Shown in pieces: positions 48,095 to 59,383 of a DNA stretch of 64,000 nt. Under the pieces are notes generated by a model, which worked only from the letters and a program-made list of their open reading frames with translations, had not been told where the DNA came from and did no database searches. The DNA lies in assembly GCF_003945595.2 (NCBI RefSeq), contig NW_024105087.1, positions 4,159,001 through 4,223,000 of the forward strand. Reading direction: 5' to 3'. Origin of the DNA: Pipra filicauda (lineage: Eukaryota > Chordata > Aves > Passeriformes > Pipridae). The stretch's first letter is position 1; every line of letters starts with the position of its first letter. Made by a program: the position numbers and the translations under genes.

Positions 48095-49816
48095 ACAAAC
48101 AAACTGCTGATTTAGAGCTTATAAAAGCTATCTTTTTTTCCCTTGAATTCTATAGAGGCAATTCCTAATCAGACTGAAGATAAGAAACTCTCTCTTTTTT
48201 TTCTAGAAGTAATGTTCCATTTTATTTTTAAAATAGGATTCATTTATTTCCATCAATACGTTAGCTTTAATGCCTGTTTTCTTATAGGAAATGTCTTCCC
48301 TCTTTTTAAAAAAAATTTAAAAATACCTTTGAAAAAAAGAGTGTCATAAAACTTGTCCAAAACCATCACAACTTGTCATTTGTGTGCAAGGAGGTATTTC
48401 AGATCATACTATGAAAAATATATGAAAGAGAGATGGTTGGAAAAGTGCCTTCTTGTAACTAATACTCAAAGTGATGGGCCTTTAGATAAAATAGTCTACA
48501 AAATAAATAGTTTTATTAATGGTTAAATAAAAATGCAAATCTATAATTTTTATTAGCTCTAACTCTTCTGTCCAAAAATACTTGGATACCTGAGTCATTA
48601 ATCCATGGGATGAATTATATTAAGTATGTACTGGATTCTTTAATATTTATATTTCATGAACAGTTATCATGCAGAACTCTGGACAATTACTCAAAAGAGA
48701 TAACAGCAAAACCTGGCAGACTGAGAGCAGTTAGACTTGACTGCCTCCCTTATGAAAAAGGGAGCTTTCAACAGAACAGATTTCTGACAAAAGCACTGAT
48801 GTTACAAGTTTTCCTTGAGCAAGGATCTAACAGAAACTTCTCCTGTCATTCTATATAGCAGCAGTAACTATTTTGCCAAGAACAACCAAAAACCTTCTTA
48901 GCTCAATTCCACTATCTAGGAAGTGTAAAGGTTTGGTTAGCAGTTGGAATCTCTGATATCCCAAGATTTCACAGGCTTCAATAAATGCATACAAGTAGTA
49001 GAAATTTCTGCAAGAGCAAACACAGCTTTTCTTTTCTCCAGATGTTAATCCAGCCCAACAAAATGGGAAATCTGGAAATGATCAATCTTCTTTGTGAGAA
49101 CTCTAGTAAACATATAGCAGCTTCATTTCCAGATGGTGAAATCCATATTCACTAGGCTTTCCACCAGCCCCTCAGATTCACCTGAATGAGGCTCTGTGTG
49201 TGCTTGCTCTATCACTTTCCTGCTCATGCACACTTTTGTGTCTGTTCAAAGAAGTTTTTAACTTGCAATCAGCTATAACTGAAATGTGAACCTATTGACT
49301 GTCACCTTGTGTCACGTTTTGCCTGTCACATTATGCATGTGATGACACTGGACAGTGACATCTAGTTCCAGGAGTCGTTTTTAACCCCTCTTACTTTTTC
49401 TAGTCATTAATTCTTAAACATCTGCTGAGGTTACCCGTAGAATCACGTGTGGAATAACCAGGGAATAAATGAATAGTGGATTATGGATTTGCTGTTGTTC
49501 GACAGAGCCCCACATATCCATGAGGACAGGGAAATATGACAAAAGTGGATAGAGCAAAGGGGATTCAGAACCACTTCTAAAAAGGATGTTCCAGAGAACA
49601 ACCAGCTTTTAGCTATGCACTGATAGTTGATTACAGTAGAAAATGGTGCTTAACTAGAAACTAAATTAAGTATCATTTAAATAGTATGTTTTAAATATCA
49701 TCTGAAGTCTACTACCAATAATAATACCGTTCTTAATTTATTTCTTTGGAAAAATCAGTCCGATTTTAAAGTACTTTTTCATTCCTGCTGTGAGATGTAA
49801 ACTGCCAAGCAAGATT
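48095..49816. other. Unique AT-rich DNA
   Basis: No gene or named repeat seen. An 82-codon open frame at 48610-48858 is unrecognised. Confidence 0.5.
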
Positions 49817-49950
49817 GTTCCTGCCCAACAGAGTTAACAGTCTATATAGACAAGTTATAAAGAGCAATGAAAGTATAATTATCCCCATTTTACAGCAAAC
49901 TTAAATTCAAACATGTTAAAGCTCTGTCTAGAATGAGAAACTGGGTTGAG
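49817..49950 (-). mobile_element. MIR-like CORE-SINE relic
   Basis: The plus strand reads GTTCCTGCCCAACAGAGTTA, ACAGTCTATATAGACAAG and then ATTATCCCCATTTTACAGC, ending with GAATGAGAAACTGGGTTGAG. The order 'cctgccccaaagagcttacagtctaaatagacaag' followed by 'attatccccattttacag' is that of reversed MIR-like elements in sauropsids. The right end is diverged. Confidence 0.6.
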
Positions 49951-50963
49951 TTTAGCAGGTTCATTAGCTAGCACATTTTAATAAATCTAGTTTTAGTCAT
50001 CTTTTGATGACCAGAATGCATGAACAGATTAGTATTTAAAAACAGACTGTGGTCAATGGTATAGTTATTATTTTGTGAGAAGTAGTGACTTCTTATTTTC
50101 TTGGAGCTGCAATTTAATGTCACTGCAGTATGTGTATGTTTCCAACTAGTACTGACATAATTGTTTGTATTGTTAGTTATATGTAATATTGATTTTTGGA
50201 ACTGAGATTTTTGTTAGTGTCTACATTTGAACTACTATCCTTTGACCAACGGGAATGTGCTAGGAAAAATATGAAAATTATAGTACAGCTGCTCAATTTA
50301 GTACAGTATGTTTAATTTAGTAGAGAGATGGTCAATATACATCAAGAATACCAGATTAAATGGATTTGTGTGATACTTTTCTTGCATTGGTTAGAGAAGC
50401 TTAACAGATGAACTAATTTTTTTAGGAATGCTGTCTGATATACCCAAGAGGTTATTGAGAGATGAACAGCTGTACAATTCTAAAGCACCTGAGTGACTTG
50501 AAAATGTAACTGTGATTCTCCAGAACAGAAAGACTTGGGAGCCTGGTTTCTGTTGTTTTTTAGGGAGACCTCTGCTCATAAATGTCCATGATTTTTTAAA
50601 ATGTAGACTCTAAGGAAGGATTTAATAATGGCTCCCAGAAGAAGACACTAAGTTGTAGTTGTGATGTTCTTTTTCCAGAATAGAATTCTTCCAAAACACA
50701 GCTATTCAGAACTTGCTAGGAAAGTTTCTTGTCCTCTTGGTTTAGGAGTTGTCTTCTTCCAAATGTACTTTTGATGAAAAGTCGTAACTCAAGTTGAAAT
50801 AATTCTTCAAATAATCATACCCAAATCTGTAAAGTATCTTGGGTGGGACTGTCAAGGCCTTTCATTTGTCTTTGCATTCAACAGAAAACTAGTGAACAGA
50901 GATGCATACTGAGTGAGGTGTCAGTTTTTATTATCTTCTGGCATAGTAGTTTCAGTGACAATA

Positions 50964-51215
50964 GCTGAGATCAGTGCCTGAGAATTTTACCCTCTCTCCA
51001 TGCATTTTCTGTTCAGTACAGTCCCTACCCTGAAATAAATAAATAAATAAAATAAAATTAAATTAAAAAAAAAAGAGAGAGAGAAGGGATCATGGGATCA
51101 TATAATGTACAAAGGAGAAACTGGGGATTAAAAGATTTTCTGAAGGCTGTAAACAAGTGAGAGAAGATATTATGTTCCTCACAGAGGTGGTTTTCTGACA
51201 GAGGAGTCCAAGTGC
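50964..51215 (-). mobile_element. MIR-like CORE-SINE relic split by a simple repeat
   Basis: The plus strand begins GCTGAGATCAGTGCC, then ACAGTCCCTACCCTGAAA, is interrupted by an AAAT/AG simple repeat (51033-51083), and resumes with TGTACAAAGGAGAAACTGGG and AAAGATTTTCTGAAGGC. This fits 'gagatcagggcc ... acagtccctgccccgaag ... aaactgaggca ... aagtgacttgccc' of the same family as the copy at 49.8 kb. The microsatellite probably expanded inside the element. Confidence 0.55.
51033..51083. repeat. Compound (AAAT)n/(A)n/(GA)n simple repeat
   Basis: AAAT units pass into AAAATAAAATT-type units, ten A and several GA. It lies inside the CORE-SINE relic. Confidence 0.9.
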
Positions 51216-52609
51216 CTCAGTGGGAAGCAGACAGAAGAATTTCCAGCACTGGCCATTTTTCATCTACATCCATTTTGCAGACTAGCATGTGATGAAATCA
51301 TTAGTCCCTGTGGATCAGTGGGTATATTGCCACTCATGTAAGTGGAACCAAGATTTCTATCTAGAATTGTTAGTCTTGTCCGAGCTTCAAAAATAGAAGT
51401 GTCTGCTTTAACAAAAAGATTGGGTTCCTTACTCAAACATACCATTTTCCTTCCTGCAAACGTTAGGACGACTGTTTGATTTTTACAGTGGAGGTGACTG
51501 AACACAGCCAGTTGCACTGGTAGGTAACTTAGTTTTTAATGGCCTGAAGCCTATGGGTAAACCAACCTCAGTCAGAAAGTTGCAGAATCATGAAAGTTCA
51601 GTGCAATTTTCCAGAAAGGTTATACTTTCACTGCTAGTTCCATTTCTGCTTGATGGTACTTAAACAGTAAGTCTGGAGTGGGGGTGGAGTTTATTGGGAT
51701 TTTTTTAAGCAAACTAATAAAACAAGTCAATAATATCCTGGAATAAGCAATGCTTTTCTTTAAAATGTCTGTCAAGTGAAATGAGTGATACTTTACCGGC
51801 AGTTTAGCTGAGTAACTACTAGGACAGGATCAGTGTCTTGTGCTTTAAAAATAAACTTCTTTGCTCTGAGTCAACATCTGTTTTGCCTTGGCCTTCATTT
51901 AGCAGCAGGAGACCATTATCCTGTGATGACTTTCTATTCCACTGACATCTCATCTGGTGCACCGATATTCTTAGTATTTTACTCCCCTGCTGTGCCCCTT
52001 CCCCTCAGCCACACACACACAAACACTCTTTATCTCAGCCTGTAGAATGCTATGTTCTGCTGTTTCTATGAATAGGAGATTACACATAATGTAATCAATC
52101 AGTTGCTTCTACCACTAAGGAAAAGTGTGTCCTTCCAATTACCTTCTTATATTCTAATAAACAAGCAGCGATAGTCTTGGATAGGTGCCTAAATTAACCA
52201 ATTTAAACTACCCTGACATTCAGAATCTGAGGTGGGGGACTAGGCCATCTGAGAAGGCAAACTTGCAAAAGTGCCAGCCTTTCAGATCTGGTCTGGTCAT
52301 TGGCAGGGGTAGGAAATGGAAAATAATAATGAAATACCAACTAAATTTTACGAAGACTTGCCTTGTTTTAGTTTGGGGGCAAATATTCAGAGGCAAACTG
52401 GTTTCCCCCGACTTATTTGAGATAAATTATTATTCAGATTTACTAAGTCTGCTAAGTTTATTGTTTTGGGACAGTTAATTTCTAATGCTATGTCCTTTAC
52501 TGTAAGAGAATACGTCAAAGCGACAATTTTTTCAGCTTGACTCTACAGGTTTTTTTTCTCCACAAAGGAAAAGAGAAGAAACATAAAATCAAACTGTAAC
52601 AATGCTTGC
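51216..52609. other. Unique DNA
   Basis: No gene supported. An 85-codon minus frame (51260-51517) and a 97-codon plus frame (52185-52478) are unrecognised. A short CA run lies near 52010-52022. Confidence 0.5.
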
Positions 52610-52735
52610 ACTGGAACCATCCAGAGGTCTGTTTAACCCAAGATGTCAACAAGAAGATGCTAAGTGTAAGAAATAGGGCAAGAGTTTTGTGATTCTACAG
52701 CTTTCCTGCTTTTATGATGGTGCAAGGACTAGATG
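52610..52735 (+). repeat. Degenerate sauropsid interspersed repeat
   Basis: GGAACCATCCAGAGGTCTGT, then CAACAAGAAGATGCTAAGTG, TAAGAAATAGGGCAAGAG and a GTGATTCTACAGCTTTCC block follow the order of a common bird/turtle repeat reading 'ggtccatctagcccagtatcctgtc ... cagatgct ... gtaagaacagggcaa ... tgatacttccccagctt'. The family name is uncertain and it may be CR1-related. The match is weak. Confidence 0.35.
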
Positions 52736-55700
52736 AACCCTGGGGGCAGGGCAGGGAGGGAAATTGCTGTTATGGTTTGCAGAGCTTCTGGAAGCACTCA
52801 GTGCCTAATGGGGTGAGAAGTTTCCTCCTTCTGTGTCTTTTTCTCTTTCTCCTGCACAGCCATGCACATCCACACATGCACTAATGTGATGGAGCACCAT
52901 TATGTGATGGGAGCATGTGCACGCTTTCTTTGTTTTTTGGATGCACCCAAAAAGTCCTCTGGATGAGTCAATCAAAATGCATCACATTTCCCTGTATGCC
53001 CTTTTGAAGTGCCTGCAGTGTGTACCAAAGCCAAAACCTATCCTTCAGTATTATTATTTTAAATCTAAGTAGGACTAAAAGAGGATGTGTTATATGATGG
53101 GTTTACAGGCATGGTTTGAACCTGTCACCAGCAGCAAATTACATCTCTCACATTAAAATATAACCTCCTCAGTACTGTTTATTATACCTGAGTGTAAGCT
53201 GATTGTGATGGACCATGATTGTCAACTGATGCAAGGAAGCAAGACAAAGATGGCTTTGTTCGCTTTTCTTTTTTTCTTTGAGAAGCTTAAGCTAATGTGT
53301 CTGTATGTGGCCAACTGAAAACCTCCTCCATTTACTTTTTTTCGATGTGAAAGTATGATCTGTACATTTTCCTTTCTATCCTACTGTCTTTAAGGAATGA
53401 CTGTGGGAACTTGCAAGACAAAACTTCTATTGCTGCCTACTGCTTGAGATTATGTAGTGCAATACTGCAGAACCACTGTGTGTATTTTTCTTGTTCATGG
53501 GTTGTTTCACTGCCTCATACCTAAACAGCCAGAATGAACCGGCATTCTGGATTAGTAACTTATTCTTGGTTACATACAAGTCTTTACAGTAATTTGGACT
53601 AGTTTCCCTTGAAACAGCATTTTCCTAGTTCAGTTTTTTTGGCTGTATTGTAGATTTCTACTTTTCATCTATTGCCAGTTGTAGTCGATGATTTTTGTGG
53701 AGGTAATTAAGATGGAAAAGGAGGAAAAGAGTAAACACTTTCTCACAAATGTGTCCTGGATTTGTTTTCAGAAATGGTATTTTCATCTCATACTTGAATA
53801 ACTTATATTTTGTGATGTTTGCAGTCTTGCCATGGTATATACTCTGCAGGTTAGGTGACCACATCAGGAGAAAGATCACCCTGTATCATTCCCCTTTACG
53901 TTCTACCTTGGGATAGCTGTAGACTTAGTATGTGGTATCTCTTGGGATACAAGAAAAACTGTTGAAAAGTGCTGATTTGTATTTGAAGACAACTGAAACA
54001 ATGCCCTTTGAATGAAAGAACTCCATGTGTAACATCCTAATTTTTTAATAATTTAGAGAGTATCCCAGTCAAAGTATTGTTTCGGTTAGTTCTCACCTCT
54101 TTACCATGAGAGGAAAGCAGATTAAAGTGAAGGGGCAAAATGATACTCATATTTTAAGACATTTTCCATATTGTCTTACAGCTCATTGCCATATTGAAGA
54201 ACACTAGTTTTCTGGCTCAACCTACATGTTTCAGAGGTGATCTTTCTGAATTCAGCTTGGGATGAGATTCTAATACTAAAATCTCAGTCATCCAATATGT
54301 AAGGGCCCCAACCTTGCTTCTCTACTGGAGTTTTCCAGTAGAGGAATACATGCAAGTACAGTTTAAATCATTGGTAAGGTATACATGGCAAGTATTTGAT
54401 ACAGTGCAGGGACACAGCAAAGGAGTGCACAAGAGCAGACCTAATGTATTTGAGAAGCTACTTTCTATCCTCAAATATTGATGTTGTTAGCATATTTCCT
54501 AAAGCACATGAGTTTATACTGTTCTAAAAAAAAGTAAGATTTCATGTAGCTTTTGATATTTTCATTATCCATCTAATCTTTCTCTTTCTTGAATTCCCTG
54601 AGAATGTACTTATTTCTAATTAAGCAACATTGCTTTGTAAGGAGTACGTCTTGAAACACTCCAGCAAGCTCTTTTTCTTTCAAGGCTGGGATGGGTACTC
54701 TAAAGGAGAGAGTAGTAGATAATCAACGTAGGAAATGTTGAAAGTGCCAAATTTGTGAATCCTTAATTTTAAAATATGTCTGTATAGAAAAGTTACATTT
54801 CTGGACCACACAGTTCAAGGAATCAGGCCAGTAAGATTCAGGGTCCCATACCCAGAGGATGCCTTGCCAGGTGTGTTTTGATAGCTCTATTAATGGGCCT
54901 TGATTTTGGGAATGAGGTAATCCTCACTAAGACAATAAAGCACTGGTTACCTATTAAACTGTTCTTTGAATGCTCCAATGAGGTCACATTTTCTTTCCAG
55001 ACAGATAGTAAGCCTGTAAGTGTGGGAGCCAGCAAGTGTGACATATATGATGTCTCTCTCTGCTATTGGTAGTTTGGTATGCCATACAGGTAATTATGTT
55101 TGCAAGCTAGCTGAAGAGGTGAAGAGGATATATGTGGAAGGTGAGAAAGTCAACAATATTCATAATGTTGCAGTCTTTCCTGACAGGCTTTATAAACATA
55201 GTCATTGCATCTTACCCTTTATACAACCGTAACTTCCAGATACAAACTTTAAAGGTATTATCCTGTGTTTATTTCTATTTAATGTTCTCAAAAATATTAA
55301 TGGAGAAATTTTTCTCTCTCTGCAAATACGAGTAATTTTCATTATTTAGAGTGTGAATGGTGAGGTAAACCAAATACCACCTAAAGCACTTTGTGGTTTC
55401 ATTCAAATGGCTGTTTGTAAATACTTCTTGAAAAGGGTTTCTTTACGCTGTATTTGCTCAGCATTAATCCTTGAAAAAAAAATCTTGTGTGGTCAATGAA
55501 GACATTCAGTAGAAAATTGATCTGCTGAAGTACTTCTCTCAGAATGAAATGTGCTTATATGACATGCTGCTTTAAACTTTTTTTCTTAAAATCATGCAAG
55601 CCCCATATGTAATCTGTTCATTCAACTCTCTGTCTTCTATGCTCTTATTTCACCTGTCTAGTTCCTTTTCTCTGACCACTTCTGTCTTCATGATTTTGTC

Positions 55701-58700
55701 CGTACTGCTGGTTGAACTTAGGATGTCAGCTAATTCATGTGCTTTTGCTGCTTCTTAGCTCAGCTGACTATGTACCATGTATTGAAAAACGTATTTTCTC
55801 AGTATTTTCCAGCACAGATTCTTTTCCAATGTTGACAGTATGCTAAAGGATGTGTGTAAGCAACAGCTCTGCTGGGACATTTAATGTCCTGTCTGGCTGC
55901 AGCTGTGTCACACAGACACAGACACATACACACATCTCGCCAGCAATCACTCACAAAACTTTTAGTCTTCTTCAGCAGTCGTTCTTTGATGCTTCTGGAA
56001 TGCAAAGGATTCACTTCTAGTCCACACAAGATATATTGCAGAGTATATAGAAGTACGGAAATCAGGGCTTAGCTGTTTTTTGGGACTGCCAAAGTTTCTC
56101 TGTAAAAACAAGTTCAAACAGAGATGCTTTCTCCAGACTTAGGTTTATCCTGAAATTCGCAGCTTGTTTTCATTGTGAATGTGCTTGTGGGAAAAGGCTG
56201 TTATAGTGTAGATAATTTTCACCATTGCCCAGAAATTATTGCTGTATAGCCAGGTACAAGTAGGCTGTTTGGGCAACACAGGCTCTTCTCTCTGGTTTTT
56301 ATTTGAGTATGCTGGCACTGGATTCCAGCCTGGAAGGTAAACTTGATGGTTGGTGTTATAAAGGCCTGTTCCTGCTTTTGCTGAGATTGCAGCTGAGTAA
56401 CTGTAGTAGTCTGTAAACTGTTGAAACTTTTGACAGTTCCAGCTCCTGGATCCCTGTATTTGCTACATTAAGAATTCTTCCCAGTGTTGCAACAGCAACA
56501 TTCTTCAAGGGCCTGGGCTGCCATCTTGTTAGCTTGAAGCAGCCTGTATTTGTGGAAGTCCTGTCTTTGTCACTCAACATCACGAACCTTTGGTCCGAAC
56601 GCCCTTCCCTCACCTGAATCTCTCCCTTGTTTGGCATAGTGTGTTTTTCACTGAGACCCAGGTCAAAACAGTCCTTTCAACTGCTAGAATTCTTTGACTT
56701 TTTACACAAAGGGTAAACACGGACAGCAGGTTTCCATCTCGGCTGAAGATAGTTTTGAATTGATGTGCCCAATACACCTGAATTCCAGGGAGCTCAGAAT
56801 CTTCTTCGGATTCATTAACAACCAACATTAATCTTGATAGAACCTCTAATGGACATGGTAATACTTGCATTTTGTCCAATCCTATTACTCAGATAGCTGC
56901 CAACAGTCAGACAGTACTATGTTATCCTAGAATTAACAGATAAATCTTCTCCATGCGCTAATGCCTAAGTAGCTGGGGTTTTAACAGAATAGTTAATGTG
57001 ACAAGTCTTATGATGTTAATTGGGGCAGAAAATGAAATATTTCTACTTGGTAGAAAAGAACAAATGTCCCAACTGCAGATGCAGACAAATTTCTGACTCG
57101 CCAGCAACTTAAAAAGGAACTCAAATGGTCATCTTTACTGTTGTGTGTGTCTAAGCTTGCCCTATGCAAGTTGTCAAAACTGTTTTTCTCAGCATAGTAT
57201 TTAAAGGGGGGAAATAATAGTTACAAAGAAAGATTTTTACCTCACACAGTATTAATTTATCTGAGCAGCTTACACATACATTGGATGATCTGTAGTTCTT
57301 CTAAAAAGAATCTGTGGTTCTAAAAATGATCCTTCTTGCTCAACCATGGATTTGAATTCCTTGCCCAAATATGCATGTGAATGTCAGTACATAAAGTGCA
57401 TTCATGTAGTATGTAATTTTCTGTTGATGAGCACTGACGATTTCACAGTAAAAATCTATATAACATTTTTTTAATATACATGTACATTTTTAAAACTTTT
57501 TAAACTATGAATTCTTTTAAATGAAACAAGAAAACATTTTGCTTTTAAGCTAAGTAATCTTCAGAACTGGAGGTGCTGATAGAGTAATTGTGTTTATTCT
57601 TCCAGTTTCACAATTTCTGTCTTATAAACATTGTTTTGCATTATTGGACTCCACGTTTCCCCTTCTCATCTGATGTTTTACAAATATTTTTCTAATTGCT
57701 TGAGACAGTGTGGTCCAATAAAATTACATCGACTTTCTGCTGAACTTATTTGTCTGATCCACTGCCAAAAGTTGTAGGCAGCTAGGCAGAACACTTGGTC
57801 TCACTTTCTTTCACTCCCCCTCCTCTAAGGCAATGCTTTCAGTTAGCCCTCTACCCTTAAAAGAACATGCATGTGAAGACTTAGGGTTGTGAACCATGAA
57901 TTTTACACTTCTAAGCCATTCAAATGCTTCAGTAAGGCACTACATCCTAGCAGATTTTTAAGGCTGAAACAGAATCTGTTTCCCTCTGGAGATTGTTATG
58001 TGATTAAGTTAATAGAGGTAAATCATACACTATATTTTAAAGCAGAAGTACTTGTTTTGGCTCTGGGCCCATTCGTGGTTCAGCATAACAGTCATCTCAG
58101 ATTTTATTCAGTATTTCTTCATATGATAAAGGGCAAATTACAGCTAGAAGTGTCCAGAAAGCGAGGTACTGTATTGTCTTATTGCTCTGACAACCCACAT
58201 AGAGAAGGTACAAGGGCATATAACAGCTGACATACAGAGCTGTAAAGTATTCTATATTTTTTCGGTGACAGGGATACTCAGAGGAGAATCGCAATCCTGT
58301 GGTTCTGAGTGTCTGAAAGAGCTAAGAGAACAATGAACTATTATTCTTGAGTCTTGATAACTGAGTGTCTTACAATGAGGGATGAATTGTAACTAGCTGT
58401 GAACTGAAAATAGACCCTTCCCTTTCATTGTCATGAAGATGTTGCTGTTTATGATCAGTTTGGCAGCCACTTTCTTCATGACATTACATCTTTTCTGGGT
58501 TTTTGCTCTCATATAATGAGGTGAGGCTGTAATTTCTTTCCTTACAGTATATAGATTTGTTGGTTTATCTTTTAAAACAACCACCTGTACGTAACATACC
58601 TCATTTCAGGTGCATTTTTGAGCATTTGCTTGCCATGTGCTGCATTTTGTCTGATGGAATGTGATCAGGTCCAGGTTCTCCTAAAATAATTGGTTGCTTG

Positions 58701-59126
58701 ATATCTGGAAGCATTTTAAAAAGTACCTCAAGGAAGAAAAACAAAGCAAATAGTGCTGGTTTGCCACAGTGGAACAGATACGGTATGTGATCAGTTAGCT
58801 GCAGCCCACAGATAAACACAGACAGACAAGCTAGCAAGCATAAACAGAAACCACATTATTGTCCCACTCAGACTTCTGGCCTCATGTTTGTTAAGTGATC
58901 TCTAGAGTCTGTAAAGCAAAACAAGAATTTTCAAGTAGGGGTAGCTGAATTTGACATTATTTCATATTAGGCATCTACGGTTCTTTTAATCTTCAGAATC
59001 AGTCATTTTTTTAGTTGTCTTTCTCTCCAGTTAGTTAATAAATACATGGGTTGTATAATGGATGGTATTTATCAGTGCAAGCTCATTTAACTTTTTTAAA
59101 GCTGCATGAAGCATAAACATAGTATC
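52736..59126. other. Unique AT-rich DNA with short open frames
   Basis: No gene supported. The most open patch is 56356-56879 on the minus strand (89 and 93 codons in two frames). A 113-codon plus frame is at 57889-58230. Neither is recognised as a protein. CA-rich sequence lies near 55905-55935. Confidence 0.5.
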
Positions 59127-59246
59127 TCTGACTTAGGCAAATTACTTGACATCCTTAGTAACATAAGAATACCTAATAATAATTTCAGAGAGAGTTTGTT
59201 GAAGCCTCCAGATGTCAGGGGCTATGGAAGTGTAAAGTATTATTAC
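59127..59246 (+). mobile_element. MIR-like CORE-SINE relic
   Basis: TCTGACTTAGGCAAATTACT (compare 'gtgaccttgggcaagtcactt'), then AAGAATACCTAATAATAAT, then TTGAAGCCTCCAGATGTCAG followed by GGGCTATGGAAGTGTAAAG and TATTATTA. This is the usual order of the sauropsid MIR-like element ending 'tttgagatcctcagatgaaaggcgctatagaagtgcaaagtattatta'. Both ends are recognisable, the middle is shortened. Confidence 0.68.
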
Positions 59247-59300
59247 AGATGTTTCTCATAATAATAATACATCTGATAGCAGGGCAGAAAAAGGAATTAA

Positions 59301-59383
59301 GGGCCAAGTACTCCAGTCATTAACTGAGCTGAACTCCCACTAAGGTCTATGTGAGTTTTGTTCAAATAAGGATTACAGTATTC
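59301..59383. repeat. Ancient palindromic amniote repeat
   Basis: The left half reads GGGCCAAGTACTCCAGTCAT then AACTGAGCTGAACTCCCAC. The right half reads GTGAGTTTTGTTCAAATAAG then GATTACAGTATTC. It is the arrangement of 'gggcctgatcctgcaagtacttactcaggtgaactcccattgacttcaatgggagttttgcctgagtaaggactgcagg'. The halves are imperfect reverse complements. It lies 55 bp after the MIR-like relic. Confidence 0.6.

Noticed and set aside
54838..55335. Possible microexon between TTTCTTTCCAG and GTAAGT near 55000-55020
   Set aside because: The implied exon would be under 20 bases and nothing supports it beyond two short splice-like words.
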